Part shown: positions 1 to 10,496 of the stretch, piece by piece
How positions within the stretch are numbered: position 1 is the stretch's first letter
Layout: each line of letters starts with the position of its first letter
Assembly (NCBI RefSeq): GCF_009720835.1
Contig: NZ_WNKZ01000009.1
Coordinates: forward strand, 1 to 64,000
Reading direction: 5' to 3'
DNA length: 64,000 nucleotides
From: Pseudoduganella buxea
Lineage (GTDB): Bacteria > Pseudomonadota > Gammaproteobacteria > Burkholderiales > Burkholderiaceae_D
Notes under the pieces: generated by a model
Database searches by the model: none
Told to the model about the DNA's origin: nothing
Seen by the model: the letters and a program-made list of their open reading frames with translations, nothing else
Position numbers and translations under genes: made by a program

Positions 1-693
1 CGTGGCCAGCGCGGCACCGATGGCCTGCGCGCCCGTGGCCGGGCTGGTGGTGCCGGCGGCCAGCTGGGTCGTCAGGCTGGTGGCAAACGCCGTCTTGCCG
101 GCCGCGGTGGCGCCCGTCTGCAGCGCCCCCAGGCTGCCCAGCACGTCGTTACCGCCGGCCATGACGAAGACCACTTCGTCGCCCTTGAACTTGCCGCCCA
201 CGCGGGCCAGGTGATTCTTGACCTGCGTAACGACAGGCACCGTCAGCGCGCCCAGCGGGCTACCGGTCAGCTTGTGGCCGGGCCCGATGGGATTGGTGAC
301 GCGGGCGCCGCCCTGGGCATAGCTGAAGCAGCTGGTGTTTTCCACGACGGGCACCGAGAAGCCCTGCGCGGCATTGCCGTCCAGGCCGGTCTGGGCGGGG
401 CACGGCGCGGGCAGGCCCAGCTGGGCCGCCATCAGTTCCGTCCAGTTCTTGCCCGTCAGTTCCGTCGCCACGGCCGTGTTGTTGCCGTTGATGGTGAACT
501 TGCCGCCGCCCAGCGCCTTGACGGTGCCGACGTTATACGTGCCGACGTCGGACAGGCTGTCGCCAAAGCTGACCTGGGACGCGAACTTGACGCGGTTGAC
601 CTGCGCGCCCGGCTGCGGATCGCCGCTGCTGCCGCCACAAGCGGACAGGACGGCGGCGGTAATCATGGCCAGCGCTAGTTTGGTGTGACGCAT
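1..693 (-). CDS. GDSL/SGNH-family esterase lipoprotein (C-terminus outside window)
   Basis: Hydrolase of the GDSL (SGNH) lipase/esterase superfamily, probably exported and lipid-anchored. The 231 visible residues start with a lipoprotein signal ending in the lipobox LSAC (Cys19). Block I is FGDSLSD (residues 43-49, predicted nucleophile Ser46), block II is around YAQGGARV (125-132), and block III is GGND (180-183). The C-terminal Asp/His block lies beyond the left edge. The ATG is preceded by a clear AGGAG ribosome site. It stands alone, separated by about 150 bp from the tsaC end. The substrate cannot be predicted. Confidence 0.85.
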   Translation of the reverse strand, partial: MRHTKLALAMITAAVLSACGGSSGDPQPGAQVNRVKFASQVSFGDSLSDVGTYNVGTVKALGGGKFTINGNNTAVATELTGKNWTELMAAQLGLPAPCPAQTGLDGNAAQGFSVPVVENTSCFSYAQGGARVTNPIGPGHKLTGSPLGALTVPVVTQVKNHLARVGGKFKGDEVVFVMAGGNDVLGSLGALQTGATAAGKTAFATSLTTQLAAGTTSPATGAQAIGAALAT

Positions 694-846
694 CTTGTCT
701 CCTGTTGTTTGAGATACCGGCGTAGGGCCAGCGAACGGACGTGCTTATCCGCAAGCTGACTAATATGCCAGTCTCAAGCCCTGCCGTACAAGGGGATTCT
801 GGTAAAAACAACAGGTTTGAGTTGGTTGCAATGCAGCATTCACTAT

Positions 847-1866
847 TTACCGCTGCAACGAATCCTTGGCGAGGAAGTCCTGCAGGATGCCGGTGGAGCC
901 GTGGGCGGCGCGGCGCAGGCGGTCGTTGACGCCGAGCCAGTTGTCGTCCTGGGGTGGGGTTTCGACGAGGATCAGTTCGGCTTCCGTGCGGTCCATCGCG
1001 CGCAGTGCCGCGTAGAGGCCGTGGGCGTAGCCGGCCGGGTCTTCCGGCAACGCGTGCTGGGCGCAGGCGCGGGTCAGCAGCGGTGAGTAATGGATCAGCG
1101 CCACCTTGCGGCCACGCTCGGCCAGCGCATTCAGCGTGCCCTGCACCTGCTCGCCTGGCACCAGCGCCACCGGTGCCTTCGGCGCGTAGTGCGATTCCAG
1201 CGTGCCGGAAGCGCGCGGTGCCGTCTGGTCCGGTGCGACGGGCATGGCGCCGATGACGGCGGCGATCTGGGCGGCACCGATATGGCCGGGGCGCAGCAGC
1301 ACGGGGCCGTGCGTGGCCAGGCGCGACAGGTCGAGGATGGTCGATTCGATGCCGACCTGGCTGGCGCCGCCGTCCAGCACGGCGATGCCGGCATCGCCGC
1401 CGAATTCATCCCGCACGTGCTGCGCCGTGGTCGGGCTGACGTTGCCGAACTTGTTTGCCGACGGGGCCGCCACGCCGCCCTGGCCGCCCTTGAAGGCCGA
1501 CAGCAGCGCCATCGCCACCGGGTGCGACGGGCAGCGCAGGCCCACCGTGTCCTGACCGCCGGAAACGGCGTCGGGAATGTGGGCGTGGCGCTTCAGGATC
1601 AAGGTGAGCGGACCGGGCCAGAAGGCGGCGACCAGCTGGCGCGCTTCCTCCGGGATATCTGCTGCCCAGTAATCCAGGTCGGCGCCGGGCGCCAGGTGGA
1701 CGATGACGGGGTGGTCGTTCGGCCGGCCCTTGGCTGCATAGATGCTGGCGACGGCGGCCGGGTTTTCCGCGTCCGCCCCCAGGCCGTACACGGTTTCCGT
1801 GGGAAACGCGACCAGGCCGCCGGCCGCCAGCCTGGCGGCCGCATCAAGAATGGCCTGCTGCGTCAC
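847..1866 (-). CDS. tsaC: L-threonylcarbamoyladenylate synthase (Sua5/YrdC/TsaC type)
   Basis: Makes threonylcarbamoyl-AMP from threonine, bicarbonate and ATP for the t6A37 modification of ANN-decoding tRNAs. The 339-residue protein has an N-terminal YrdC domain ([12 protein letters not shown] near residue 20, KGRP near residue 50) and a C-terminal Sua5 extension, so it is the long Sua5 type. The start is GTG at 1866: this GTG overlaps the TGA stop of purK (GTGA), which fits translational coupling. An upstream in-frame extension would lie entirely inside purK and was rejected. It is the last gene of the leftward purine run. Confidence 0.9.
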   Translation of the reverse strand: MTQQAILDAAARLAAGGLVAFPTETVYGLGADAENPAAVASIYAAKGRPNDHPVIVHLAPGADLDYWAADIPEEARQLVAAFWPGPLTLILKRHAHIPDAVSGGQDTVGLRCPSHPVAMALLSAFKGGQGGVAAPSANKFGNVSPTTAQHVRDEFGGDAGIAVLDGGASQVGIESTILDLSRLATHGPVLLRPGHIGAAQIAAVIGAMPVAPDQTAPRASGTLESHYAPKAPVALVPGEQVQGTLNALAERGRKVALIHYSPLLTRACAQHALPEDPAGYAHGLYAALRAMDRTEAELILVETPPQDDNWLGVNDRLRRAAHGSTGILQDFLAKDSLQR

Positions 1867-3107
1867 GGCGCGATACCGAGGATGGTGCAGGCGGCCTGCA
1901 ACTGCTGCTGCGCCTGTTCCAGGGTGGGCGCGACAAACGTCACGTGGCCCATCTTGCGGCCCGGACGGGGATCGTCCTTGCCGTACAGGTGCAGGCAGGC
2001 ACCGGGCAGCGCGACGACCTTGTCCCAGGCCGGTTCGCGGTACGTGTCGCCGTCGAACCAGACGTCGCCCAGGATGTTGAGCATCACGGCCGGCGAATGC
2101 TGGCGCACATCGCCCAGCGGCAGGCGCGCCATGGCCCGCACCTGCTGGGCGAACTGGCTGGTGATGCACGCATCCATCGTGTAGTGGCCGCTGTTGTGCG
2201 GACGCGGCGCCATTTCGTTGACGACCAGCGAACCGTCCGCCAGCACGAAGAACTCGATGCACAGCACGCCCACATAACCCAGTTCGGCCACGATGGCGGT
2301 GGCCGCGTCCTGCGCCTTTTTCGCGCACACGCCGGACACGTTCGGGCCCGGCACGGTGGTGGTAAACAGAATGCCGTCGCGGTGCACGTTCTCGGCGATG
2401 GGGTAGACGACGGACTGGCCATCGACGCCCCGCACCGTCAGCACGGATACTTCATAGGCCAGCGGCAGCATCTTTTCCAAGAGGCACGTGACCTGGCCCA
2501 TGCCATCGAATGCGGCGCGCACGTCCTCGCGCGAAGCGACGCGCACCTGGCCCTTGCCGTCGTAGCCCATGCGCACGGTTTTCAGGATGCCTGGCAGCAG
2601 CTCGTCGCCGATGGCGTCGATGTCGTCCGTGGAGGCAATCACCTTGTGCGGCGCCGGCAGCACGCCGGATTTTTCCGCACAGGACATGAAGAAGCGCTTT
2701 TCCAGGATGCGGTCCTGCGCCACCGACACGCCGGCCGCGTTCGGCGCGACAAAAATCTGCTGCGCCAGGCGGGCCAGGCTGTCGGCCGGCACGTTCTCGA
2801 ATTCCGTCGTGACGGCGGCGCACTGGGCGACCAGCTCGTCCAGCGCGGCGGCATCGGTGTAGCCGGCGTTCAGCAGGCGCTGGGCCACCTGGCCGGCGGG
2901 ACAATCGTCGCTCGGTTCCAGCACGGCGACCTGGTAGCCCATGGCCTGGGCGGCCTGGGCGAACATGCGGCCAAGCTGACCGCCGCCCATCACGCCCAGC
3001 CACGTGGCGGGGTTGGCGGCGGGCACTGCGGGAAGTAATTGTGGCTCGGACAGCGCGGCAAAATCGATGCCGCCCTGCCCTGGCTGGGAAACGATATCAG
3101 TCATCAT
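1863..3107 (-). CDS. purK: 5-(carboxyamino)imidazole ribonucleotide synthase
   Basis: ATP-grasp enzyme converting AIR, ATP and bicarbonate to N5-CAIR in de novo purine synthesis. The glycine-rich nucleotide-fold motif [12 protein letters not shown] lies near residue 40, followed by ATP-grasp segments such as [12 protein letters not shown] and [24 protein letters not shown]. At 414 residues it carries about 35 extra N-terminal residues relative to typical PurK. The first ATG pair (3107 and 3104) overlaps the purE stop by about 10 bp, and no later in-frame ATG precedes the Rossmann motif. It is coupled to purE upstream and tsaC downstream. Confidence 0.95.
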   Translation of the reverse strand: MMTDIVSQPGQGGIDFAALSEPQLLPAVPAANPATWLGVMGGGQLGRMFAQAAQAMGYQVAVLEPSDDCPAGQVAQRLLNAGYTDAAALDELVAQCAAVTTEFENVPADSLARLAQQIFVAPNAAGVSVAQDRILEKRFFMSCAEKSGVLPAPHKVIASTDDIDAIGDELLPGILKTVRMGYDGKGQVRVASREDVRAAFDGMGQVTCLLEKMLPLAYEVSVLTVRGVDGQSVVYPIAENVHRDGILFTTTVPGPNVSGVCAKKAQDAATAIVAELGYVGVLCIEFFVLADGSLVVNEMAPRPHNSGHYTMDACITSQFAQQVRAMARLPLGDVRQHSPAVMLNILGDVWFDGDTYREPAWDKVVALPGACLHLYGKDDPRPGRKMGHVTFVAPTLEQAQQQLQAACTILGIAP

Positions 3108-3603
3108 TCGCGGGTAAGGTCATGGCCTGGGCGGCGGCCGTCTGCTGGGCGCGGAAGGCTTCCAGTTGCGTGGCCAGCGCGTCGTCGCCGGCGGCCAGGA
3201 TGGCCACGGCCGTCAGCGCGGCATTGGCGGCGCCCGCCTCGCCGATGGCGAAGGTGGCGACCGGCACGCCTTTTGGCATCTGCACGATCGACAGCAGCGA
3301 ATCCTCGCCGCGCAGGTATTTCGAGGGAACGGGCACGCCCAGCACGGGCACGATGGTCTTGGCGGCAACCATGCCCGGCAGGTGGGCGGCGCCGCCGGCA
3401 CCGGCGATGATGGCGCGCAGGCCGCGGGCCCGGGCCGTGTCCGCGTAGGCGAACATTTCGTCCGGCATGCGGTGGGCCGAGATCACCTGCGCTTCGTACG
3501 GCACGCCGAACTGCTTCAGGATCGCCACGGCGTTCTGCATCACGTCCCAGTCGGAACTGGAACCCATGATGACGCCGACCAGTGGCTTGATTTGCTCGGT
3601 CAT
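3097..3603 (-). CDS. purE: N5-carboxyaminoimidazole ribonucleotide mutase
   Basis: Class I PurE, which moves the carboxyl group of N5-CAIR to give CAIR. Length (168 aa) is typical. Family motifs are visible: [10 protein letters not shown] near residues 14-23, [10 protein letters not shown] (the conserved catalytic His), and [11 protein letters not shown]. It lies one base after the purC stop region and overlaps purK, so purC-purE-purK form one tight operon. The presence of PurK next to it supports the bacterial N5-CAIR route. Confidence 0.96.
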   Translation of the reverse strand: MTEQIKPLVGVIMGSSSDWDVMQNAVAILKQFGVPYEAQVISAHRMPDEMFAYADTARARGLRAIIAGAGGAAHLPGMVAAKTIVPVLGVPVPSKYLRGEDSLLSIVQMPKGVPVATFAIGEAGAANAALTAVAILAAGDDALATQLEAFRAQQTAAAQAMTLPANDD

Positions 3604-3604
3604 G

Positions 3605-4501
3605 TCAGGCCTTCAGCTTCTCGCCCGTCAGGCGCTCGATTGCTTCGAAATACTTGGCCTGGGTTTTCTCGATGACCTCGGGCGGCAGCGGTGGCGCCGG
3701 TGGGGTCTTCTTCCATTCCGTCAGCGTTTCCAGGTAGTCGCGCACAAACTGCTTGTCGAACGATGGTGGCGACATGTCCGGCGCGTAGGAATCGGCCGGC
3801 CAGAAGCGCGACGAGTCGGCCGTCAGCACTTCGTCCATCAGGTGCATCACGCCGTTTTCATCCAGGCCGAACTCGAACTTGGTGTCGGCGATGATGATGC
3901 CGCGCGTGGCCGCGTAATCCGCGGCCGTCTTGTACAACTCGATGCTGATGTCGCGCATCTTTGCCGCCAGCTCAGGGCCGATGCGGCTTTCCATGTCGGC
4001 AAAGCTGATGTTCTCGTCGTGCTCGCCCAGGTCGGCCTTGGCGGCCGGCGTGAACAGGGGCTCGGGCAGCTTGTCGGCCTGGCGCAGGCCTTTCGGCAGT
4101 TCGATACCGCAGATGCTGCCCGTGGCCTGGTAGTCCTTCCAGCCCGACCCGATGATGTAGCCGCGCACCACCGCTTCGACCATGATGGGTTTGAGGCGCT
4201 TGGCGACGACGGCGCGACCCTTGACCTGCTCCACTTCGTCCGGTGCCACCACGGATTCCGGCGCCACGCCGGTCAAGTGGTTCGGCACGATATGGCCGAG
4301 CTTCTCGAACCAGAAATCGCTCATCTGGTTCAAGACCATGCCCTTGCCGGGGATCGGTTCGTTCATCACGACGTCGAAGGCCGACAGGCGGTCGGTGGTG
4401 ACGATGAGGATCTTGTCGTCGCCGACAGCGTAGTTGTCGCGGACTTTGCCGTGGCCGAGCAGCGGCAGGGACTTGATGGAGGACTGGTGAAGGCTTTTCA
4501 T
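3605..4501 (-). CDS. purC: Phosphoribosylaminoimidazole-succinocarboxamide synthase (SAICAR synthase)
   Basis: Ligates aspartate to CAIR using ATP in purine biosynthesis. The 298-residue form begins [18 protein letters not shown] and contains [24 protein letters not shown] and [11 protein letters not shown], all typical of PurC. A longer in-frame reading extends upstream to 4582 but would run through the fba terminator hairpins, so the ATG at 4501 was chosen. No good Shine-Dalgarno is visible before this ATG. purE begins one base past its stop. Confidence 0.93.
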   Translation of the reverse strand: MKSLHQSSIKSLPLLGHGKVRDNYAVGDDKILIVTTDRLSAFDVVMNEPIPGKGMVLNQMSDFWFEKLGHIVPNHLTGVAPESVVAPDEVEQVKGRAVVAKRLKPIMVEAVVRGYIIGSGWKDYQATGSICGIELPKGLRQADKLPEPLFTPAAKADLGEHDENISFADMESRIGPELAAKMRDISIELYKTAADYAATRGIIIADTKFEFGLDENGVMHLMDEVLTADSSRFWPADSYAPDMSPPSFDKQFVRDYLETLTEWKKTPPAPPLPPEVIEKTQAKYFEAIERLTGEKLKA

Positions 4502-4519
4502 GGGGAGGAAATGTCTTGA

Positions 4520-4589
4520 CGCAAAAGAAACAAAACCGGCGGGAAGGATGAACCCGCCCGCCGGTCGAGTGGGGGGCGGCAAGCCGCCC
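4520..4589 (-). terminator. Intrinsic terminator after fba
   Basis: Two stem-loops follow fba on the minus strand. GGGCGGC-AA-GCCGCCC lies at 4574-4589, and a stronger 9-bp stem (ACCGGCGGG/CCCGCCGGT) at 4535-4565. On the minus strand the second stem is followed by TTTGTTTCTTTT. It probably separates glycolytic from purine transcription, unless readthrough occurs. Confidence 0.75.
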
Positions 4590-4602
4590 GAAAGACGAGA
4601 TT

Positions 4603-5667
4603 TTACTTCACAATCTGGGACAGTTGACCGGCCTTGTAACGTTCCGCCATTTTCTCCAGCGGAATCGGCTTGATCTGCGAGGCACGGCCTTCGCAGCCGA
4701 AGGACAGGAAACGGGCCTTGACCACTTCTTCGGCCGCCAGGCGGGCCGGCTTCAGGAAGTCGCGCGGATCGAACTTCGACGGGTTCTGGAACATGTACTT
4801 GCGCACCGCCGCCGTCATCGCCAGACGAATGTCGGTATCGATATTGATCTTGCGCACGCCGTGGCGGATGCCTTCCTGGATTTCTTCCACGGGCACGCCG
4901 TAGGTTTCCTTCATGTCGCCGCCGAATTCGCGGATGATGGCCAGCAGTTCCTGCGGCACCGACGAGGAGCCGTGCATCACCAGGTGGGTGTTGGGGATGC
5001 GGGCGTGGATTTCCTTGATGCGGTCGATGGCCAGGATATCGCCGGTCGGCTTGCGCGTGAATTTATATGCGCCGTGCGAGGTGCCGATGGCGATCGCCAG
5101 CGCGTCGCACTGGGTGCGCTCGACGAAGTCGGCGGCCTGGGCCACGTCCGTCAGCAGCTGCTCGCGCGTCATCGTGCCTTCGGCGCCGTGGCCGTCTTCC
5201 TTGTCGCCCTTCATGGTTTCCAGGGAACCGAGCACGCCCAGTTCCGCTTCCACGGTGACGCCGATGGCGTGCGAGAACTTGACCACTTCGCGCGACACTT
5301 CCACATTGTATTCGTAGGAGGCGACGGACTTGCCGTCCGCTTCCAGCGAGCCGTCCATCATGACGGAGGAGAAGCCGGAACGGATCGCGGCCATGCAGAC
5401 GGCCGGCGACTGGCCATGGTCCTGGTGCATGACGACGGGAATGTGCGGATACGCTTCGATGGCCGCGTCGATCAGGTGGCGCAGGAAGGCCTCGCCGGCA
5501 TACTTGCGGGCACCGGCCGAAGCCTGCATGATCACCGGGCTGTTGACGGCGTCGGCGGCAGCCATGATGGCCTGCACTTGTTCCAGGTTGTTGACGTTAA
5601 AGGCTGGCAAGCCATAGCCGTTTTCGGCGGCATGGTCCAGCAGCTGACGCATGGATACGAGGGACAT
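4603..5667 (-). CDS. fba: Class II fructose-bisphosphate aldolase
   Basis: Zinc-dependent aldolase interconverting fructose-1,6-bisphosphate with DHAP and glyceraldehyde-3-phosphate. The 354-aa length and sequence fit the Calvin-cycle-subtype class II aldolases found in betaproteobacteria. Seen here: [12 protein letters not shown] (18-29), the metal-site motif [11 protein letters not shown], and [11 protein letters not shown] near the C-terminus. It sits about 75 bp after pyk in the pgk-pyk-fba run and is followed by a strong terminator. Confidence 0.96.
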   Translation of the reverse strand: MSLVSMRQLLDHAAENGYGLPAFNVNNLEQVQAIMAAADAVNSPVIMQASAGARKYAGEAFLRHLIDAAIEAYPHIPVVMHQDHGQSPAVCMAAIRSGFSSVMMDGSLEADGKSVASYEYNVEVSREVVKFSHAIGVTVEAELGVLGSLETMKGDKEDGHGAEGTMTREQLLTDVAQAADFVERTQCDALAIAIGTSHGAYKFTRKPTGDILAIDRIKEIHARIPNTHLVMHGSSSVPQELLAIIREFGGDMKETYGVPVEEIQEGIRHGVRKINIDTDIRLAMTAAVRKYMFQNPSKFDPRDFLKPARLAAEEVVKARFLSFGCEGRASQIKPIPLEKMAERYKAGQLSQIVK

Positions 5668-5742
5668 GGTGTTACTCCAATCAAATAAAAACCTTGTGGC
5701 GGGCAGCTCGTGGCCGGCCCGCCGAATTCTGGGTGCCTGCGC

Positions 5743-7191
5743 TCAGCTGAATTCGCCGATCTTGACGATTTTCAGTGCGTTGGTGCCACCGACCTGCCCC
5801 ATCGGCTCGCCCCACGTAACGACGATCATGTCGCCCTTCTTGGCGATGCCGTGCTCGACCAGCAGGTCCTCGGCCTGCTTCAGCACGTCGCGGCTGGTGC
5901 CCTGCTGCAGCAGGTAGTGCGCGCGCACGTTGCGGTACAGCGAAGCCTTGCGCTGCGTCGTCACGCTGGGGGTCAGCGCGAAGATGGGGGTGTCGATATT
6001 GTGACGGCTCATCCACAGCGCCGTGGAACCGGATTCGGTCAGGGCCACGATGGCCTTCACGCGCAGGTGGTGGGCGGTAAACAGGGCGCCGTACGCGATC
6101 GACTGGTCGATGCGGGTAAAGCGCACGTTGAGGAAATCGGCGTCGAGCTTGTTGTATTCGGACAGCTCGGCCTCGACGCAGACGGCGGCCATCATCTCGA
6201 CGGTCTCGACCGGATAGCGGCCCGAGGCCGTCTCGGCCGACGTCATCACGGCGTCGGTGCCGTCCAGCACGGCGTTGGCCACGTCGGACACTTCGGCCCG
6301 CGTCGGCACGGCGTTGAAGATCATCGATTCCATCATCTGCGTGGCCGTGATGGCGATCTTGTTCGATTCGCGCGCCATGCGGATCATGCGCTTCTGCAGC
6401 GCCGGTACGGCGGCATTGCCCACTTCCACGGCCAGGTCGCCGCGGGCGACCATGATGCCGTCGGACGCGTTGAGGATTTCCTGCAGCGCCGGAATGGCTT
6501 CGGCCCGCTCGATCTTGGCGATCATCTGCGGCTTGTGGCCGTACGGTTCGCCGGCGATATTGGCCAGCTGGCGCGCCATTTCCATGTCGGTGGCGTTTTT
6601 CGGGAAGGAGATGGCCAGGTAGTCGGCCTGGAAGCTCATCGCCGTCTTGATGTCTTCCATGTCCTTGGCCGTCAGCGCCGGCGCCGTCAGGCCGCCGCCC
6701 TGGCGGTTGATGCCCTTGTTGTTCGACAGCTCGCCGCCGATCTTGACGGTGGTGTGCACTTCGCTGCCATTGATGCGGTCGACCACCAGCACGATCAGGC
6801 CGTCGTTGAGCAGCAGCACGTCGTTCGGGCGCAAATCGTTCGGCAGGTTCTTATAGTCCAGGCCGACGCGGTCCTGGTTGCCCAGTTCGCCGTTCTCGCC
6901 CCACTTCGCGTCCAGGATGAACTTGTCGCCGTTGACGAGGTCGATCTTGCCGCCTTCGAACTTGCCGACGCGAATCTTCGGACCCTGCATGTCGGCCATG
7001 ATCGCCACTTCCCGCCCGCACTCCGCCGCCGCCTGCCGCACCAGGTTGGCGCGGTCGATATGGTCCTGCGCCTTGCCGTGCGAGAAGTTCAAGCGGACCA
7101 CGTCCACGCCCGCGCGGATCATCTTGGTCAGTACGTTGAAGTCGGTGGAAGCGGGGCCGATGGTTGCGACGATTTTGGTGCCACGGGACAT
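5743..7191 (-). CDS. pyk: Pyruvate kinase
   Basis: Converts phosphoenolpyruvate and ADP to pyruvate and ATP. The 482-residue protein starts MSRGTKIVATIGPAS and contains RLNFSHG, the catalytic-lysine motif MIAKIERAEAI, and MVARGDLAVEVG. The ATG at 7191 is preceded by AAGGA at suitable spacing, so the upstream in-frame extension to 7269 was rejected. It lies 90 bp downstream of pgk on the same strand. Confidence 0.96.
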   Translation of the reverse strand: MSRGTKIVATIGPASTDFNVLTKMIRAGVDVVRLNFSHGKAQDHIDRANLVRQAAAECGREVAIMADMQGPKIRVGKFEGGKIDLVNGDKFILDAKWGENGELGNQDRVGLDYKNLPNDLRPNDVLLLNDGLIVLVVDRINGSEVHTTVKIGGELSNNKGINRQGGGLTAPALTAKDMEDIKTAMSFQADYLAISFPKNATDMEMARQLANIAGEPYGHKPQMIAKIERAEAIPALQEILNASDGIMVARGDLAVEVGNAAVPALQKRMIRMARESNKIAITATQMMESMIFNAVPTRAEVSDVANAVLDGTDAVMTSAETASGRYPVETVEMMAAVCVEAELSEYNKLDADFLNVRFTRIDQSIAYGALFTAHHLRVKAIVALTESGSTALWMSRHNIDTPIFALTPSVTTQRKASLYRNVRAHYLLQQGTSRDVLKQAEDLLVEHGIAKKGDMIVVTWGEPMGQVGGTNALKIVKIGEFS

Positions 7192-7281
7192 TGAGGGTTC
7201 CTTGAGACGGTTCGTTAAAGAGAAAAAAGCGCAGCTCCGGTCCTCGGACTCGTCGCTGCGCTCTGTCACCAGGCTTGCAGT

Positions 7282-8499
7282 TTATTGCCCCGCAGCGCGG
7301 GTCGTCAGGATCTCCACTGCCGGCAAGGTCTTGCCTTCCAGGAACTCCAGGAAGGCGCCGCCGCCCGTCGAGATATAACCGATTTTATCGGTAATGGCGT
7401 ATTTTGCAATCGCCGCCAGGGTGTCGCCACCGCCGGCGATGGAGAAGCCGTTCGACTCGGCAATGGCCAGCGCCAGGGTCTTCGTGCCGTTGCCGAACTG
7501 GTCGAACTCGAACACGCCGACGGGGCCGTTCCACACGATGGTGCCGGCCTGGGCGATCTGTTCGGCCAGCTTCTTCGCCGTTTCCGGGCCGATGTCCAGG
7601 ATCATGTCGTCGTCCGCCACGTCGGCCACGGCCTTGACGGTGGCTTCGGCCGTTGGCGAGAACTCTTTCGCACACACGACGTCCGTCGGGATCGGCACCT
7701 GCGCGCCGCGCTTGGACATCAGGTCGATGATGGCTTTCGCTTCCTCGACCAGGTCCGGCTCGGCCAGCGACTTGCCGATCTTCAGGCCGGCAGCGAGCAT
7801 GAAGGTGTTGGCGATGCCGCCGCCGACGATCAGGTTGTCCACCTTGTCGGACAGGGCCTTCAGGATCGACAGCTTGGACGATACTTTGGAGCCGGCCACG
7901 ATGGCCAGCAGCGGACGGGCCGGGGCGCCCAGCGCCTTGCCCAGCGCATCGAGTTCGGCCGCCAGCAGCGGACCGGCCGCGGCCACGGGGGCGAACTTGG
8001 CGATGCCGTGGGTGGATGCTTCGGCGCGGTGGGCGGTGCCGAAGGCGTCGTTCACATACACGTCGCACAGCTTGGCCATCTTCTGGGCCAGCTCGTCGCT
8101 GTTCTTCTTCTCGCCCTTGTTGACGCGCACGTTTTCCAGCAGCACGACCTGGCCATCCTGCAGCTTGTCCAGGCCGGCACCGTCGACCCAGTCCTGCTTC
8201 AGCTCGACCGGCTGGCCCAGCAGCTCGGACAGGCGCGCGGCCACGGGGGCCAGGCTGTCTTCCGGCTTGAACTCGCCTTCGGCTGGACGGCCCAGGTGGG
8301 ACGTCACCATCACCTTGGCACCGGCCTTGACAGCGGCCTGGATGGCCGGCACGGAGGCGCGGATACGGGTGTCTTCGGTGATATTGCCGGCATCATCCTG
8401 CGGCACGTTGAGATCGGCGCGGATAAAGACCCGCTTGCCTTGCAGCGCGTTTTGCGCGACCAGATCCTGGAGACGAATGAAGTTCAGAACAGCTTGCAT
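7282..8499 (-). CDS. pgk: Phosphoglycerate kinase
   Basis: Transfers phosphate between 1,3-bisphosphoglycerate and ADP in glycolysis/gluconeogenesis. The 405-aa protein has [11 protein letters not shown] (23-33), [30 protein letters not shown] hinge residues and the C-terminal nucleotide loop [11 protein letters not shown]. It starts the leftward glycolytic run. The start is 69 bp after the azlD stop, so it may have its own promoter or read through from azlCD. Confidence 0.96.
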   Translation of the reverse strand: MQAVLNFIRLQDLVAQNALQGKRVFIRADLNVPQDDAGNITEDTRIRASVPAIQAAVKAGAKVMVTSHLGRPAEGEFKPEDSLAPVAARLSELLGQPVELKQDWVDGAGLDKLQDGQVVLLENVRVNKGEKKNSDELAQKMAKLCDVYVNDAFGTAHRAEASTHGIAKFAPVAAAGPLLAAELDALGKALGAPARPLLAIVAGSKVSSKLSILKALSDKVDNLIVGGGIANTFMLAAGLKIGKSLAEPDLVEEAKAIIDLMSKRGAQVPIPTDVVCAKEFSPTAEATVKAVADVADDDMILDIGPETAKKLAEQIAQAGTIVWNGPVGVFEFDQFGNGTKTLALAIAESNGFSIAGGGDTLAAIAKYAITDKIGYISTGGGAFLEFLEGKTLPAVEILTTRAAGQ

Positions 8500-8568
8500 G
8501 GTTTCCCAAAGGACAAGTGATAGAAAGGCTGCTATTTTACCGCAAGCGCGCCCTTGCCAGCTTAACCA

Positions 8569-8898
8569 TTAGAACAAATGCAACAGTCGCACGGCCGTGA
8601 ACACGAGCATGCCGAACACGATGGTTTCCAGCATATTGCGCCGCCACAGGTACCAGCCGACGGCCGCCACGCCGGCCACGACCTTGCCGTTGACGAGCGT
8701 GAACGCCAGGGAGGACGGTTCCAGCAGCAGGTCCGGGCCGACGATGGCGGCCAGCGCGCACGAGGGCGCATAGCGCAGCATTTCCTGCACGCGGCGCGGG
8801 ATCGCCACCTTGTGCCCGACCAGCCAGAAGCCACTGCGGGTAATGGCCGTCGCCACGGCCAGCGCGATGATGACGATCCAGATCTCCAGGTCGCTCAT
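8569..8898 (-). CDS. azlD: AzlD-type branched-chain amino acid exporter small subunit
   Basis: Small integral membrane protein (109 aa) of the AzlD family, the partner of AzlC in export of branched-chain amino acids or their analogues. It has about four hydrophobic helices and the family segment AITRSGFWLVG (about 18-28). The ATG at 8898 overlaps the azlC stop as ATGA, which is typical of this pair and decides the start. The exact substrate is not shown by the sequence. Confidence 0.9.
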   Translation of the reverse strand: MSDLEIWIVIIALAVATAITRSGFWLVGHKVAIPRRVQEMLRYAPSCALAAIVGPDLLLEPSSLAFTLVNGKVVAGVAAVGWYLWRRNMLETIVFGMLVFTAVRLLHLF

Positions 8899-9656
8899 GG
8901 CCGGCCCTTCCCCAGCTTGTCGCCGATTTCCTCGACGGCCATGGCCGTGACCATGCCCACCAGCACGGCCGCCAGCAGACCCAGCTTGTAGGGCAGCCCT
9001 GCCGCCAGCACCGACACGACGCCGGCCACCAGCACGCCGCACAGCGCCGGCCGGCTGGCAACCATCGGCACCATCACGCAGATGATGGCCAGGGTACCGG
9101 CAAAGCCCAGGCCCCATTCCGTCGGCACGGCGTTGCCGAGGAACACGCCGGCAATCGAGCCCACCTGCCACGCCGCCCAGTTCGGATACAGCAGCCCCTT
9201 CAGGTAGGACAGCTTGCCTGGCGCAGGTGTCGGCTCGGGATAGCGTTGGAGGAACAGGGCGACGGAAATGTCGCCGGAGACGAACCCCAGCCCGAGCCGC
9301 TTGCGCCACGGCAGCATGGCGAAATGGGGCGCCAGCAGGGCCGAGAAGATAATGAAACGCAGGTTGATGACGATGGCTGTCGTGAAAATCACCCAGATCG
9401 GCGCGTTCGCGGCAATCAGGGGCAGCGAAGCGAGTTGGGCCGAACCGGCAAAGACCAGCAAGGTCATGCCCAGGGCCTGCGGCAGGGTCAGGCCGGACTT
9501 GATCATCGCCACGCCCACCACGAGGCCCCAGGCGCCGATGCCGAACAGCGTGGGCATGCCGGTGCGCACGCCGTCGCGCCAGGCAGCCGGATCGTGGGTG
9601 ACAACGTCGCGCAGGGCTTCCGGGTCGCCCGGACCGCCTAGTTGATTAACATGCAT
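8895..9656 (-). CDS. azlC: AzlC-family branched-chain amino acid permease
   Basis: Large membrane subunit of the AzlCD exporter, about 253 residues with several transmembrane helices. Family features include GIGAWGLVVGVAM, LLVFAGSAQLA and VINLRFIIFSA. Start choice is uncertain: ATG at 9656 was taken, but an in-frame GTG at 9689 would add 11 residues (MAGKLHKFATQ), and neither has a convincing ribosome site. The downstream overlap with azlD supports a two-gene operon. It is divergent from the zinc-finger gene at 9852. Confidence 0.88.
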   Translation of the reverse strand: MHVNQLGGPGDPEALRDVVTHDPAAWRDGVRTGMPTLFGIGAWGLVVGVAMIKSGLTLPQALGMTLLVFAGSAQLASLPLIAANAPIWVIFTTAIVINLRFIIFSALLAPHFAMLPWRKRLGLGFVSGDISVALFLQRYPEPTPAPGKLSYLKGLLYPNWAAWQVGSIAGVFLGNAVPTEWGLGFAGTLAIICVMVPMVASRPALCGVLVAGVVSVLAAGLPYKLGLLAAVLVGMVTAMAVEEIGDKLGKGRP

Positions 9657-9851
9657 TTGTGTGGCGAATTTGTGTAGCTTTCCTGCCACAGACTAACGAC
9701 GATCGATGGCGGCACATGCTTGGGAAGAACCCGGCCATTCCCGCGCGCGTGGAATTGTCCGGATATCGTGAGGGCATCATTTTAGCGGCGAATGCTGTAG
9801 CACGCGCTAATCCGTTAAAATCGTGCTTTTTGAACTCCGGAGCATCACAAG

Positions 9852-10043
9852 ATGAGCAACGCCACCACGCCAGTCGAACTCGAAGGTAAGGACCTGCCGG
9901 CATACTGCCCGAACCCGGCCATGCCGCTGTGGTCCGGCCACCCGCGCGTGTTCCTCGACTTTGCCGCCAATGGCGAAGCCAAATGCCCTTACTGCGGCAC
10001 GGCGTACCGTATCAAGCCGGGCTCGGCAGTTCATCACCACTGA
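9852..10043 (+). CDS. CHCC zinc-finger domain protein
   Basis: A 63-residue protein with one zf-CHCC domain, related to the C-terminal part of mitochondrial complex I subunit NDUFS6. The predicted ligands are Cys19 (AYCPNP), the His in SGHPRVFLDF, and the CPYCG pair near residue 46. Short single-domain copies are widespread in proteobacteria and of uncertain role; zinc binding is a family inference. It is followed 30 bp downstream by the NTF2-like gene on the same strand. Confidence 0.85.
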   Translation: MSNATTPVELEGKDLPAYCPNPAMPLWSGHPRVFLDFAANGEAKCPYCGTAYRIKPGSAVHHH

Positions 10044-10073
10044 TCCCCTGCTCCCTCGTCGGCGGAGACCGCG

Positions 10074-10496
10074 ATGAAAAAGAAACAGCTCAACGGCAGT
10101 CCGGCCGAAGTGGAAGCGGCCTTCTACGACGCGCTCAACCGCGCCGACGTGGAAGCGCTGATGGCATTGTGGGCCGACGACGAGGAAGTGGTCTGCGTGC
10201 ACCCGGGCGGCGCCCGCCTGATCGGCCACGCCGCCATCCGCGCCTCATGGACCATGCTGCTGGAACACGGCGGCCTGCACATCCTGCCGTCGCAGCTGCA
10301 CGAAACGCATAACCTGATGAGCGCAGTCCACACCGTCGTCGAGGGCAGCACCGCCTCGCAGGGCGAACCGCAACACCTGGTGGCGACGAATGTCTACATG
10401 AAGACGCCGAAAGGCTGGCGCATCGTGCTGCACCACGTGTCGATGGCCCCCGGCACGGCGGCCCCGGCCGACGCCCGCTCGCAGGTCCTGCACTAG
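10074..10496 (+). CDS. NTF2-like / SnoaL-type protein, function unknown
   Basis: A 140-aa cone-fold protein of the SnoaL/DUF4440 type: it begins with a helix (SPAEVEAAFYDALNRADVE), then WADDEEVVCVHPGG, a central strand region, and ends with the typical GWRIVLHHVSMAP. Family members include isomerases, ketosteroid-type enzymes and stress proteins, so no reaction can be assigned. The TAG stop is embedded in the left end of a dispersed palindromic repeat. It is likely co-transcribed with the zinc-finger gene. Confidence 0.8.
   Translation: MKKKQLNGSPAEVEAAFYDALNRADVEALMALWADDEEVVCVHPGGARLIGHAAIRASWTMLLEHGGLHILPSQLHETHNLMSAVHTVVEGSTASQGEPQHLVATNVYMKTPKGWRIVLHHVSMAPGTAAPADARSQVLH

Noticed and set aside
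3605..4582. Longer purC start at 4582
   Set aside because: The added residues are encoded by the terminator stems after fba and have no family similarity.
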